NCBI GenBank assembly: GCA_932521035.1
Contig: OW051496.1
Location: 9,300,001-9,364,000 of the forward strand
DNA: 64,000 bases
DNA from: Oscheius dolichura
Lineage: Eukaryota > Nematoda > Chromadorea > Rhabditida > Rhabditidae
Direction: 5' to 3'
The position numbers and the translations under genes are program-made. Each line of letters starts with the position of its first letter. The stretch's first letter is position 1. Below the pieces are notes generated by a model, which had not been told where the DNA came from, did not search any database, and saw only the letters and a list, made by a program, of their open reading frames with translations. This document shows, one piece after another, positions 22,543 to 33,894 of this stretch.

Positions 22543-23035
22543 ATGGATAGTTATCAGCTCTTCCTTTGGCTATTAGAGAAGTTGGGCATGATACTCTTAC
22601 TATTTGTAAGTTTACGTCTATTTAACCGATTCCTAGGTGCAAAACATCAAAAGTTATGACGAAAAATTAAAAGTTTCCAAACTTTTGACCGCTACTGTAT
22701 GCTGGGATCAAGTGGAGCTTATTGTAAAGTGGAAATGGGACGATATTCCGCTTCCATTGAATTTACCCCATCTATTTGTCTTGTGGAGAACAAATAAAGA
22801 ATTTACCTCTCTTTCCAGGCTATCAAATTATCATAAAAAGCAATGGTATTGTTTTAAATTGATAGAGGGAAAAGTAAACGCTGAATATTTTAGCTTTACT
22901 CCGCTTTTTAGAAGTCGCTTTTTAGCGTTGCTTCGCTCTATAGCTTTATTTCGCTTTCCAAAGATCATTTCACATCCAAAATGGGTATCTATCGGCTGTT
23001 ATTCCGGTTATTCGGGAAGGGTTTCCTATGGATAA
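22543..23035 (+). CDS. Doubtful small gene upstream of an F-box-like gene
   Basis: ATG at 22543 opens a hydrophobic exon (MDSYQLFLWLLEKLGMILLL) ending in gtaagt. An acceptor at 22636 leads in phase to an open frame up to 23035 (about 150 residues), overlapping the start of the next gene in another frame. The leader resembles those of the F-box-like copies at 19118 and 22981, so this may be a decayed family member. No domain is recognised. Confidence 0.25.
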
Positions 23036-24240
23036 TCAAGAGATTCTGCCCAATTATCCCACCACTACTCGCCTCATTTCTACAACGATTCCTCTATTTA
23101 TCCAGTAGAGAACAATCTTTTCACCATTTCCCTAACCTCCCGCCATATCTTCTGGAGGAAATCATCACCAAGGTTCGTCTCTTTTTATTCCATGTATCGC
23201 GAGATTCTTCCAGCTAGACGAGAGAAGTTATTGCCGTCTCCAGCAGACATGCAAAGATGTGAATGATTTTGTCCGAAAGAGTAGAAATATCAAAGTCTGC
23301 TCAAAACAAAGCCTCTCTTTTGAGTTTTACTCAAATCTAGAGACCTTCTCCCGTCAACTCCGTTTTACAATAAACAGTCAGCGCTACATTTCCTCTGCTG
23401 AAGGATTCAATGGAATTCGATTTGAGAAATTCTCTCCACCAAATAGTCAGCTCTATTTTTTTCTCTATTCTAGTAATCTTTTAGCAATCACAGGAGACTT
23501 CGAGCAGTTCTGTGTTCCTCTCAAGGAATACCGTATCACAGCCGACGCAGTTGCTATTAGGTTTGACACACGTTGGACCAAGGAACAATGTGCCGCACTG
23601 TTTAAAATTCTGAAGCCTGGCAAGGTCCATCTTCCCGCAGAAAAATCAGACCGTTATGAAGCCCTCTTCAATGTACAAAGTTTGGTAAGATCCTCTACGT
23701 ATATTTTAATCTTAGGTTATAGGAAAAGGCGAGTGTAGATGTTGGTCCACATAATGCCCTTGTTGTGACAAAACACTTACTAGCCACTCTCCACGATCAA
23801 AAACTAAAAATATATGTAAGCAGTAGTATAATGCACCCATGGAATAATAGAAATACTGAGCAGATTTTTGATTTGTTCATTTCGATCTTACAGGTAACGA
23901 AGCAACGCACAGTTTCATCACCCCTTTTTAGCTACTTCGTTCTGAACCCAACCGCGCTTCGTTCTACATTTCTGAATCCACAGGAAGACCAACACCTCCA
24001 AGCGGAGAAGTAATGGAAAAATTTCGGGATTTCAATCCAACTCTTATGGATGAATGGGATCGTTTTGGCCATAATGGTTACACTTTGAGATGTCTATTGG
24101 ATCGTTCTGCTCATCATTACTGCGACGTCATATTAAGCAATAAATTCGCAGCTGTTAAGTTTCAACCCCCCGGCCATAAGTACCCTCTATGGTATTCTCT
24201 TTTATTGAGAGTGAAGCACAGATTATTCGGCGCCCTCTAG
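22981..24240 (+). CDS. F-box-like/FTH-like protein with hydrophobic N-terminus
   Basis: Exons 22981-23172, 23214-23445, 23485-23684, 23723-23893 and 23932-24240 sum to 1104 bases (367 residues), all in phase. A hydrophobic, basic leader (MGIYRLLFRLFGKGFLWIIK, then PPLLASFLQRFLYL) precedes the F-box-like part (FPNLPPYLLEEIITK; YCRLQQTCKDVNDFVRKSRN). Exon 3 has ALFKILKPGKVHLP; exon 4 DVGPHNALVVTKHLL; exon 5 FRDFNPTLMDEW. The C-terminus is longer than in relatives and basic. The second intron is 39 bases and in frame, so retention would also leave the frame open. A role as SCF adaptor is inferred. Confidence 0.7.
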
Positions 24241-24780
24241 TATTTCACAGTGTATGTTAGAAATAAATGTCTTATCGATTTTTTAGACTCTGTCTTGGGA
24301 AATTAGCCTTGCCCGTTACCTCTTTTGAGTGGAGTAACCTCTATCTTGCCCCGTTGCCTCAGAGAATCTTCCCGTTCTCACTCTTGTTGGCTTACATATT
24401 ATAAAATCAATATCAGAAGTCCTTTTGCTGTGCTTCCTCTTCTGAAACATCCTCTCTCCGGCAGTAAAAGCCAGTGAATGGAAGTCCTAGTCTTGCACCC
24501 AAGAGAAAAGCGTGGCAAAAAACCGAGGCATTTACGTAAGTGAAGAGAGGAGCACTTTGAAGAGAATTTTGGCTGAATATGGGTCATTATGAATGACGGT
24601 AGCAATACCTCTTCTGAGAAGAAGCCTTATCTTCAGCGGGTTTGTTTTCGGCGTATTCTTTGAGCTCAACCCTACGATAAACAGTATATTGAGATTGTTA
24701 TAAATATACTTTTCAAATCCTTCAGAGTTCGTCGAGAAGGTGGAGCCTTCTCGTATTTCCGAAGGGGCTTTGATTTCCTT
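24241..24780 (-). pseudogene. Remnant of a GTPase-gene 5' region
   Basis: On the minus strand, 24595-24780 matches the segments at 47960-48120 and 48460-48620 (APSEIREGS, then NNLNILFIVGLS). The plus-strand copies sit just upstream of the third GTPase gene. No P-loop is present, so this is a partial duplicate. The rest of the stretch toward 24241 holds no gene that I can see. Confidence 0.45.
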
Positions 24781-24784
24781 GCCA

Positions 24785-26679
24785 TCATCGTGTGATGAAG
24801 CTTCTTTGCGAGGTCTGTTATAAATGAAAAAATATAAAGTCACATCTTCTTACACTTGACGGGGAAGGTGTTCACTTGAACTTGAAGGGTAAACGCCTCT
24901 CTTGGACGGTTCTGGTTGAGCTGGTGCATGCTGTACACTGAAATTCTAACGATGCTTTCGTATGTTAGCGGCAATACTTATTGCCCGCCCTAATATTTAT
25001 TTCAGAATGCTTACAGTAATGGCTTCTTTGAAATCTCCATCTTCTTAATTTCCTTGAAAGATTCCAGCCTGAATAGTGTTTTGGTTAGGAATCCCTTCTT
25101 ACATTTTATGAGCAATTTCCATTATATCCTCCAGAGATCGGTGTCTTCTCTCCGGTTTAGGCTATATTTTAACTTAATCAAAGGAGTAAACAACATACTG
25201 TATAGTTTTCCTTGTAATAGGCAGTAATCTGCAGTTTTTTCTCCCCAGGGAGAGCGAACAATGCCGTGGGAAGGCCTTCCATCAACTAAAACTTCCGAAA
25301 TTGACCATTTTCGTACCAAATTCACCTCCTCTTTCCACTTTTGATAGGCAATTCTTTTCTCTTTTGGGAGAAAGAAACAAAGGGCGTTATCGGCTTCGAC
25401 TGCTTCTCCTTTGGTGTATTTTTCTATGGCACTGTGGGGAACTTGCACTGCTGCCGGAGTTTCGCCGTCCAAGAAAGGGAACGGACTGGATTTCTAGGTG
25501 GGGAAGGGATAAGGACAACAAGAAACCAAAATCTACATCTTTCCAAGGCGAATCTTCATTTTTTGAAGCTAGCAGCTGGCTGGCTGCTTCCCGTTCAATG
25601 TCCACCATCTGAAACAGTTTTTCCCTTTTAGAATACTCCTACCCTTTTCAGTTCCTTTACTTCTTTGTGTAGCTTTTCGATTTCTCCCGTCAATTCCCCA
25701 TTTCTAGAAATAAATTGATCTTTACAACTTCTTGCTTGCCTTTTCCTTTCCTGGTCGAATTTCTCTTCCCTTTCCTTCTGCTGTTTGGATATCTCACCAG
25801 CTTCTTGCTCGCTCAGTTGAGCTTTTTCCAAAGCGGCTATTTTAACCAAATGCTCTGCAGTCATCGTCAAATTTTCTGACAAATCTTTTCTCAACTGACT
25901 GATTCTGAAAATATGGAATAGTTTGGATTTTGAGCGATATGTCTACGTTTCATCCCTCTCATTCAGTTCCTGCTGCAGTTTTGCCACTAAATCCACTTCA
26001 TCTTCTTCGCTCCCTTCATCGCTCTCTGTTGAACTTGTTGGTTCCTTAATAAGTACAATGTTCTATTAAAAAATGCTCCCAGGCTCCGTAACAATCGAGC
26101 AGCCTCGAGATATCGAGTCTCCTGGTGGATCTGAGATATAGTGGGAGACGCCCTTCCTCTAGCCTTACGGAGACCGGCTCTCCGCATATGGAAAATTCTG
26201 AAAATAACTATAAACACTAGTACAAACCTCAAGTTGCATCAGTTTCTTGCATGTTTTCAGCTCCTTTTCCTTCAAATATTCCTCCAGATACTCGAGTCTC
26301 TTCTCAATCGTCAAGTTTCCCACCCCCAAAATGGCTGCCACATCTTCCCGCGTCTCATCGGGTAAGGTGTTGAGAAAGGCTTGATAGTATTCGTTGACCA
26401 TCGGCTGAATAATTACTGTGAGAAAAAAAAGAAAAAGGAATAAGGTTAGCAAAGGTGGGAAACGTAGAAAAGATGGCAAAAGAGCGGAAGAAGTCAATTT
26501 CTTATCAATTGTGGGTGTCTGCCCTTCTTTGCTTTTCTCACCAGTATGGATAGATGGGAAGGACGGACAGACAATGGGCTTCTTATCTGTCTTTGGGCTC
26601 GGAGGTTTTTCAAAAAATTGGAAAAAACACGGTACAGATTCGGGGGAACCCATTTGGTAAAATAGTCGAAACTGTACAT
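24785..26679 (-). CDS. Helical/coiled-coil cluster protein, inverted copy (408 aa)
   Basis: Eleven exons: 26542-26679, 26228-26404, 25947-26044, 25643-25904, 25537-25608, 25326-25493, 25199-25285, 25103-25161, 25015-25068, 24856-24937, 24785-24814. All are in phase, 1227 bases. The first nine are nearly identical to the gene at 39569. Order: N-terminal exon, a helical EYL module (TREDVAAILGVGNLTIEKRL, EEYLKEKELKTCKK), an acidic Ser/Glu stretch, a long coiled coil, an FPFLDGETP module, a LPTALFALP module and a short SLEDIMEIAHKM exon. The C-terminus diverges: the last exons reuse DNA that starts the third GTPase gene, in another frame (VQHAPAQPEPSK). Function unknown; it looks like a scaffold or oligomerising protein. 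Confidence 0.62.
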
Positions 26680-26714
26680 CTTTATACAATTTTTGACAAA
26701 ATACTGAAGTAGAG

Positions 26715-27620
26715 TTAATGAAGCCTTTTAAGGATGAAGAAGCATATTCTCTTCATGTCAGGAGGTCCTGCCCTCTGTTTTGGTTCCGTTCTTAGGTCGT
26801 CTATCCTCAGCCATCCTTCAGAATTTCTCAAATATGCCACATAATGTCCTCCATGATGGCTTATCTCACATCCTTTGTGCTTTATCATGACCACGGGACT
26901 CCACCGACAGTCTGAATATATTTATCTAGGATATTTTCCCGGGAAACGGCTTACTGAAGGCATGGTACTCGTCTTTATCAGCAACAATTTTCCTATCCAC
27001 AAAATGCCGCCGGCCATCTTCAATTCCTTTCCGAAGTTCCACTCTCACAGCAATAAATTGGGTGTTTTGTGAAATTCTTCGAACTGGCCGGATATCATGC
27101 ATCTGTAATAGAATCCTGGTCATTATAGCTTCCCAAAAATTTTATCATAAATTTCTACATACAAAAGTATTTTTTTCAGGAAAAGGTACAAATTTTCAGC
27201 TTTAGAAGCTGTCATCCTGGCTTTTAATCAAGAAATGGTTTTTTTTAGATTCGGAGCTATCACTGAGCCAAGTTTCAGCTCAATCGCGTCTGTGGAAAAT
27301 TTAGGGCAAGCACAAACGTTGAAAAATTCATCAAAATGCAGTTTTTTTTTTTGCACATTTGAGTATGCCCTGGATTTTCTACACATATGATTGTGCTGAG
27401 ATTTCGTTGGGTGATTGCTCAAGATCCTCTCTCCTTCTTTGTTTTTAGTTTATCGAAAACGATGGGGAAATAAGGGAGATATTCCGGTTGCAGGGCTGAG
27501 ATTTGCCCTTGTGGTCTCCAAAACTGAAAATTGGCCTACTTCCACAAAAAACGCCCGTCGGTTTTTATTGTAAAAAGCCGAGAAAGCTGCGATTACCTGT
27601 ATTATGTCCTGTGCATAACC
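26715..27620 (-). pseudogene. Inverted copy of the USP 3' exons
   Basis: Exons 26955-27102 and 26715-26911 are near-identical to the last two exons of the USP at 39146-39533, including the catalytic His box (HHGGHYVAYL). The intron and the sequence up to about 27620 match 38640-39145 inverted. Beyond 27620 the match ends, and the Cys-box exons are absent, so no complete protease can be made here. Minus-strand exon-like sequence just upstream (27620-27715) is not homologous to the USP exon. Confidence 0.6.
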
Positions 27621-28400
27621 ATTTTACACTCCCATTTCGACGGGAAAGGGTCGACCAACGTGGAAATCGTAAAATTGTCCATTTCACTGGCTTCTGCACC
27701 GATTGTTTTGTTCTAATAGAAAATTTGAATAACGGAACGGACCTTGTTCTTGAAAAAATAGAGGTTCCACTGATACACCTATTTGTTGTTGCTGCTTGGA
27801 ACTGGCGGGGACTCATCTTGATATCTTCTTGTCAGTCCTGGCCTCGTCTGATCGTCTTGTATCTTCAGCAGTCTTCAATCTCCATGCAGGATTCTGTAAC
27901 CTGTATTATATCGATCAGAAGATACGCTAACCGGCCATCTCTTCAAATCTATCGCTTGAAAACCGCTGTAAACGCTTCTCCTGAGCTGGTATACCTGAAA
28001 ACAACAGCAAAGAATATCAAATATTTACAACGGTTAACATCATTATGATTCGAATTTAGCCAAATATTGAATGGGACTCGAGGACTTTCAGGTTCCTATA
28101 ACAAGAACAGCTCAATCGGACCAAACACCGCTGTGGCTCAACGAAAGAACTGAACTTGTCAAGAACCCGCACCAGGATACCATTTGAAGAAACGGTTGCC
28201 GGAAAGAGACGGATTCCCTTTCCAGCACATCCCATTGGCTGCCCTTTGTCCTTTTTCCCGAAAGATAGAAGCGCGAGAAATTCTGGTTCTGGTATTTACT
28301 AGTGAAAGAAGCGGCTATTTTCTTTATAAATAAAGTAAAACACGCCTGGAGACGATAGAAAACGTAGACAGCAACGAAGAAAGAAGAAGCGCGAATCTCG
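27621..28400. other. Unresolved stretch beside the inverted arm
   Basis: No phase-consistent gene. The segment 28090-28260 resembles 21660-21830 (accgctgtggctc and flanks), in what would be a minus-strand reading. This may be an old duplicated exon or repeat. Confidence 0.3.
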
Positions 28401-28402
28401 AA

Positions 28403-28612
28403 GTGGAAATGACACATCCCGAGGTGGAAATGACACATCCCGAGGTGGAAATGACACATCCCGAGGTGGAAATGACACATCCCGAGGTGGAAATGACACA
28501 TCCCGAGGTGGAAATGACACATCCCGAGGTGGAAATGACACATCCCGAGGTGGAAATGACACATCCCGAGGTGGAAATGACACATCCCGAGGTGGAAATG
28601 ACACATCTCAAT
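28403..28612. repeat. 21-bp tandem repeat, about 10 units
   Basis: A perfect or near-perfect array of a 21-base unit starting atgacacatccc and ending gaggtggaa. Because the unit is a multiple of three, it is open in several frames on both strands (plus strand: MTHPEVE repeats). Identity between units suggests recent expansion. No spacers are present, so it is not a CRISPR. No gene is supported around it. Confidence 0.85.
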
Positions 28613-28798
28613 TTTGTTGTAGAGGAATTTATGTGACCCCAAGAAATTGATAGACGAGGCTGACCGTATGTCGCAATGGAATAACTACGGGAATTAATGA
28701 AACCATGCTCCATGGAACGATCCGACTAGGATGAAGCCATCGAAGAAGAATGCTGAGCAAAGCCCCGCACCCCTACAGTAAAACAATTGACCGCTTGT

Positions 28799-29666
28799 TT
28801 ATCGTTTTTTATCAACTCTTTTGTCTGTCGCTTTTTTCTTATTCGCTGACGGAGTGACGGCATTGTAATTTTTCTTTGAGATTGGTGATTTGTTTGTCTT
28901 CGATTTGCCGGCGCTTTTGGGAGTCTTCGCATTATCTGAAAAAAGCCAAAGATTATTAAAATACTGATTATAATATTAACCTCCACTGGCTTCTGTAGTC
29001 GTCTCCGCCGTCGTGCTTGGCTGCTCGATTTTGTGGTGGTGGTGTTGCTTCTTCTTGCGCTTACAGCCCTTCTGGACAATGCACGTGCCGGTGAAGAGGA
29101 CGCCAGCCATGCCGAAGATAATAACACCAACTGACGAGTAGAGACAAATCAGCCAGAGCTTTTCGTTCTTCATCTTCTTCTTCGTTGGCAGCTTCTGTCC
29201 AGGACCCGAGCCGATAGGCATAGATCCATTCGCGGCGGATCCAGCCGGCTGAGAAGTCGGCGCGGCAGCGCCTGGGCTTTGGGAGCCGCTAGAACTCGGG
29301 CCACCTGTGGCAGCGGCAGTTGCACCACCACCAGCTGTAGCAGTGGGCAAATTGGCAGTAGGGCCCGTTGGGATGTATGTAGCCAAGATAGGAGGCGTCG
29401 GCACCGGGGACTGGGGCATTCGCTTTAGACGACGCCCTTCTTCGTATTTGACCGTCTCATCCTGATCCGTTTGCTTCTGGTTGTATTCCTGGGGTCTCGA
29501 AGCGATGACATCAGTAGGATTCGATGATTTTTTGTTGATTGTTTTCCGAGTGAGCGCGCTGCCGTCAGTCTTCTTCGCAAAGGCAGCCGTAAAGGAGATC
29601 ACCAACAGAACCAGTACTGGAAGTTGTTGCTATTTTAAAAAGAGACGAGAGAAGACGTACAAGCAT
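28799..29666 (-). CDS. Single-pass membrane protein with low-complexity ectodomain
   Basis: Exons 29661-29666 (a six-base first exon, ATG CTT), 28981-29629 and 28799-28935 join in phase to 263 residues. Signal peptide MLQQLPVLVLLVISFTAAFA, then a Lys/Glu-rich stretch, then about 80 residues of Pro/Thr/Ala/Gly/Ser low complexity, likely O-glycosylated. One membrane helix follows (LWLICLYSSVGVIIFGMAGV), then a cytosolic tail with KKKQHHHHK and a very basic last exon. Type I topology is expected. I recognise no family. The tiny first exon with a 31-base intron is the least certain part. Confidence 0.6.
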
Positions 29667-29699
29667 GGAACAGACGCATAGTTGACCGACTGCTCTTGA

Positions 29700-30330
29700 A
29701 GCAATGAGCGACGTTGAATGGTGAAAAGCGAAGTTTTGAGAAAACATGGATTTGTCCGGTAAACACGGAAGTCGAACAGTTAATTGACCAGTTCTGCCCG
29801 AAGTTGTCAAGCCATCTCCATAGACAGGAGTTTTTAAAGACAAAGAGGCGGAGATACAGACGATGAAAGACGCCTTCTGAAATGAGGAGACCAGTGACCG
29901 TATCCACATGAACCCTCCCAAGAGGAGGATCCTTAGATGCGATTTTGGTAGCCTAATTATTGGAAAAATCATCGTCAACATTTCGCTTCTACATGACAGA
30001 AAGGGAAAAGATTTGAAGAAATAAACCTGGAACCATCCAAATCATCATGTCGTCGAAGAACCGTGCGGCAATATGGCTCCATCACATGTTTTTAGCTTTT
30101 ATTTTCTTCTTTTCTTCTTTTTTTTCTGGACTTTTTCTTCATTTTACAAGATCCTTTCTGAAAATGTAAAATATCTCCCGATTTCTCTGAATTCTACTAA
30201 TCTTTGATGGTAAAGTATGCATTTCAACGCGTGTTTAGTAACCGGAAGTGGAATTTAAAAAACGACAGTCAAATTTCTTTTTTATCTGCTTCTTTCTCTT
30301 TAAAAATTTAGAACCCAGCATCATTCTTTC
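29700..30330. other. Intergenic stretch between divergent genes
   Basis: Lies between the membrane-protein gene and the F-box-like gene at 30338. Pyrimidine-rich near 30090-30130. It presumably holds both promoters. No exon or repeat arm is recognised. Confidence 0.3.
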
Positions 30331-30337
30331 AGACCAT

Positions 30338-31400
30338 ATGACATCTTTAAAACTCGGCGATCTTCCCCAACTTCCTCTGGAAAAGGTTCTAAAGAAGGTT
30401 TCCTTCTTTGCATTTTATTAATTTTAAGAACAATTTAAGCTTCATGAAAAAAGTTATTTCCGTCTGCAACAAACATGTAAAGGCATATATGACTTTATTC
30501 GAGCCAATCCTATTATAAAACATCACATGGAAATTAAGTTGCCGAGTTGGATAATAGACGAAAATCGGGCGCTCCCATTCCATGGAAAACTTTGGGAGAA
30601 AGACGCCAAATTTGCTGAGGCCGAAACACTGTGTCGCGCTCGTCTTGACTGTCTCAATCCTCCTGTAGGTAAAGTTTCAATTGTTAGATTAAAATATAAA
30701 ATAGAACATTTAGAAATCATTGAGAAGCATTTTGACGACTATTATAATATTTTGAAGAACTATCGGATTACGGCTAAAAACCTATGTCTAATAAATGTAA
30801 AAAAGGAGAATCGTTGGAGCGGAGGACAACTAGCAACGCCATTTACAACAGCTCAATGTTCAAGACTCATCCAAGTTCTTAAACCGGAAAGTGTCGCTCT
30901 GTACAGTCATGGATCTAAGAAATATGAAGCACTTCTTCAAGATGACCTTGAATCAACTCTGGTAAAATTCAGTCATCTTATTTTTATGCTGCATAAACTT
31001 AGAAAGAGGTTACCTTATACATCGAACTGCCTTATGTTGCAAAGGCGCTAGAAAAGTTCCTAACTCACTGCCACACGATAACGTTATATGTAGGGATACG
31101 TTCTATTGACCAAGAGGATATTTTCGAGATGTTTGTTACAATCCTAGAGGTTTGTTCCTTTCTTACTATTAATACTTGTCATTTCAGCGCTTGCGTTCCG
31201 CTTCCCTGTCGAATCTTCGACATATTCTGGTTAGAATAATGGGTTATGTGCCTCGTTCCCAGGAGATGAGAGAAATATTGGATGACTTTAGATTTAGAGA
31301 CGGGGTCAGGTGTATGCTGGGAACAAGTGGGGCATTTTGTGAAATTACCACAAACACTAACACGGAAATTCTTTTTAATCAGTCGATGTACCTTGAGTAG
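30338..31400 (+). CDS. F-box-like/FTH-like protein, intact copy
   Basis: Exons 30338-30397, 30440-30668, 30714-30961, 31003-31149 and 31188-31400 sum to 897 bases (298 residues), all in phase. Exons 1-2 give the F-box-like part (LPQLPLEKVLKK; SYFRLQQTCKGIYDFIRAN). Exon 3 is longer than in relatives (248 bases) but keeps LIQVLKPESVALYS and KKYEALL. The first intron ends in aag. It is the most divergent copy and stands alone beside the GTPase/USP cluster. Likely an SCF-type adaptor. Confidence 0.7.
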
Positions 31401-31654
31401 TAAATTAGTCAGAGTAAGATTTCCGGTTCGCTTATTTTGCATCTTTTAGATCTGAGCATGCCTTCTCCCGTTCGATTTGTCTTGTAGTTAACCAATAAAC
31501 ATTCTATTATGTTTATGTATTATTTTATTATGCTCTTTTTCTCCAGAGCGACGCCGGGACTGATAAGTAATCTCCATCCTTCTCTCATGTGTTCTGCTGT
31601 CTCTTTGAAACCGGCCCTTTTATCATTTCCACAGTTGGAATTGCGTTTTTATTC

Positions 31655-32156
31655 AGGAACTGTCAGGGGCCTAAAACAACTTGTTCTTAAAAAATTCGCC
31701 TTTTTCTCCTGATCACGATGGTATGTTTATTTTTGCATATGGACACCTGTATCACGAGAAAAATAAACATTTATGATCAAAATCTGGTTGAAAAAAGAAA
31801 AAGTGATCATGATCGTTGCAGGACCTTTACGAGGTCCCGCAACGATCGTGATCACAGAAATGGAACGCATTTAGGGATAAAAATGCAATTTTCTCGCGAT
31901 TCCGACGTCCATATGCAAAAATAAACATATCATCGTGATCAGGAGAAAAAGGCGAATTTTTTAAGCCTATACTGAGTTAGTTTGCTAGCTGTTTTGAGAG
32001 AGAAAATGCGGAAAACGCTACATGATTCGTAAAATACGCACAAATGACCCCGAAACTAAAAGTTGGATAGAAAATAGGCTCCACATGCATTCAGTCGCTT
32101 GGAACTCGATTGCTCAGGGTCAAATGATCACTTCCACTTGGTCCCTGACAGTTCCT
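31655..32156 (-). mobile_element. Long TTAA-family MITE, copy 1
   Basis: About 502 bases with ends aggaactgtcaggggcc and, inverted, gtccctgacagttcct. TTAA follows the right end, but the left flank has lost it. The interior is a large palindrome (tcctgatcacgatgg and its inverse, cgttgcaggacctttacgag inverted). Near-identical copies lie at 45254 and 50257. It lies just upstream of the first gene of the helical cluster. Confidence 0.75.
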
Positions 32157-32196
32157 TTAAATATACACTGTAAGACTTATATTATCTAAGTATCAG

Positions 32197-32915
32197 ATGC
32201 CTAAAAGAGTTTCCAAGAGGAACCAACAGGAGTGGCATCTATGTAGCGCACGTTCGGATGTACGCCGTTCCTTTTTCAAAATCATTCTGTATCTTCAGAC
32301 GAGCAGGAACGATCTGCTGAACCCGCCTGCTTCTCTTATTAGATGCCCGGCTAGGGAATTCCCTCGGCAGAATAGTTCAACCGATACTGAAGAGGTGCAA
32401 AATCACTTTCAATGCAGTGACTGGTCTCCTTTTAGTTTTCTGACTTTGAAAGAGTACCAGTTTATGGAGGATGTCATCTCGAACGTTCAAGAGAACAAAT
32501 GCGGCAATTAACTAAGCAATTGAACAAGAAGGTAATGCTTCGGAAGTCTTAATTGAATAACAGAAAAATTGATACAGCTTTTCGAAGAAAAGACTGATGA
32601 GAATCAACCCGAGGAGACAGTGAAAAATGGTGAAGAGGATACGGATAAAGAGGCCGGTGAAGAGTCCGAAGAGCAGCGAAAAGTACCCACTAGTCTCTTC
32701 TCATCCCTCTAAATGTATAGGAAATCATCAAAGCGATGCCTTTCCTGACTCGGGTTCCAAGAGAGAACGTTCCGACGGTTCTTGAAATCATCCAATATGA
32801 GGCCTTATCAACTGAAAGGAAGCTGGCATATCTGGAGGAGTATCTGACGATGACAGCTTTGAGGCAGTGCGAAGAATATCTGAAAAATGATGGAATTCAT
32901 TTGCCCTGTAACTAA
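32197..32915 (+). CDS. Small acidic helical protein, first of the cluster (184 aa)
   Basis: Exons 32197-32259, 32299-32394, 32436-32531, 32578-32682 and 32721-32915 are all in phase. Layout: a short N-terminus, DLLNPPASLI, FSDFERVPVYGG, an acidic exon (EEDTDKEAGEESEEQRK) and the terminal EYL module (MPFLTRVPRENVPTVLEII, LAYLEEYLTMTALRQCEEYL). The same exon order recurs in the next gene, which shows that both exon model and family are real. The EYL module is the part shared with the larger coiled-coil proteins of this cluster. Function unknown. Confidence 0.68.
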
Positions 32916-33089
32916 TCAATAAATATCTTTCCAGTTGTTAGTTGAATTTCACCCCGGTGAGAAAAGAACGAGCGGCGCGGAGCTGATAACCAATCAATGA
33001 TCTCCTCTCACTTGTTCCGCTGTCTTCTTGAAAACGGCTCTTTTTTCCCAAATACTTGACTTTTTGTTTTTTATAGAAAAGTTCGTCAA

Positions 33090-33890
33090 ATGGCTGAAAG
33101 ACCTTTGAATGAAAATCCACGAGAGAGGACTCCCAGTAGCAGTGACTCCGACGGGGAACATCCGGATACATCCGTACGTCATTCTTTTTTTCTATTTATG
33201 TACCATTTTGTGTGTAGATAAGCAAAGATGAGCTTCTAAACCCATCTGCTTCGCTTTTTGAAAGCCCGACAAGACAATATCTTCCAAGGAAAAGTTCCAC
33301 GACCACAGAAGAGGTTAGAAATTGTTTTTTTATTCATTTATTCTGACTCATTTTAGCTGTTTTCTGACTTTGAACGGGTATCAGTTTATGGGGGACGACA
33401 TTTCGACGTCTCGGATCTTTCACTGGACCAACGGCGAGCATTGAAGAAACAGTTGGAAGATGAGGTAATTTCCTATTGTAATCTGAAGGTGTACGAACTA
33501 TTATAGGTTTCTGACGAGGAAGCCGATGTGAACCAATCAGAAGGAGAGACTGAAGAGGATACAGACGTACCAGAAATTGATACCGAGTCTGAGGAGATCT
33601 CTGAAGAAGAGCACCAGGTACCCATTTTTACAGTAATCCAATTACGACAACCCCGGTTTTAGGATCTTCTCAAAACGATGCCCTTCCTCTCCCATGTTCA
33701 AAAGGAACAGATTGCCAAGGTTCTTCTAATCATCCAAAATGAGACTCTTCCTGTGGAAAAGAAACTTCAAAAATTGGAAGAGTATCTGAGGATGAGAGAA
33801 TTAGGTCAATGTGAGGAGTATTTGAGAAATGAGGTACGGTTAATAGCCACGGACAAGCTGCAGAATTCTTGCCCTAAATTAGAAAAATAA
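33090..33890 (+). CDS. Small acidic helical protein, tandem paralogue (208 aa)
   Basis: Exons 33090-33173, 33218-33313, 33357-33464, 33507-33617 and 33663-33890 are all in phase. Same layout as the 32197 gene: Ser/Asp-rich N-terminus (TPSSSDSDGEHPDTS), ELLNPSASLF, LFSDFERVSVYGG, an acidic exon and the EYL module (MPFLSHVQKEQIAKVLLII, EEYLRMRELGQCEEYL). It starts 174 bases after the stop of its neighbour, close enough for an operon. Probably phosphorylated in the acidic Ser-rich part (inference). Confidence 0.68.
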
Positions 33891-33894
33891 GAAT

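Noticed and set aside
24595-24937. NNLNILFIVG segment as a degenerate GTPase P-loop exon
   Set aside because: The resemblance to the LNVMLIG strand is short and the following glycine-lysine loop is absent; more likely a chance reading of duplicated 5' sequence.
26165-26689. Long frame reading through exon 1, intron and exon 2 of the helical gene (also at 39559 and 44660)
   Set aside because: The first part is out of the conserved exon 1 frame and translates an intron rich in Phe/Leu; the spliced model is supported by phase and by all three copies.
28403-28612. Possible CRISPR-like array
   Set aside because: Units are directly adjacent with no spacers, and the genome is eukaryotic.
28112-28713. 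Minus-strand frames with repeated MCHFHLG or CVISTSG units, up to 176 codons
   Set aside because: They are readings of the 21-bp tandem array in different frames; all frames are open simply because the unit is a multiple of three.
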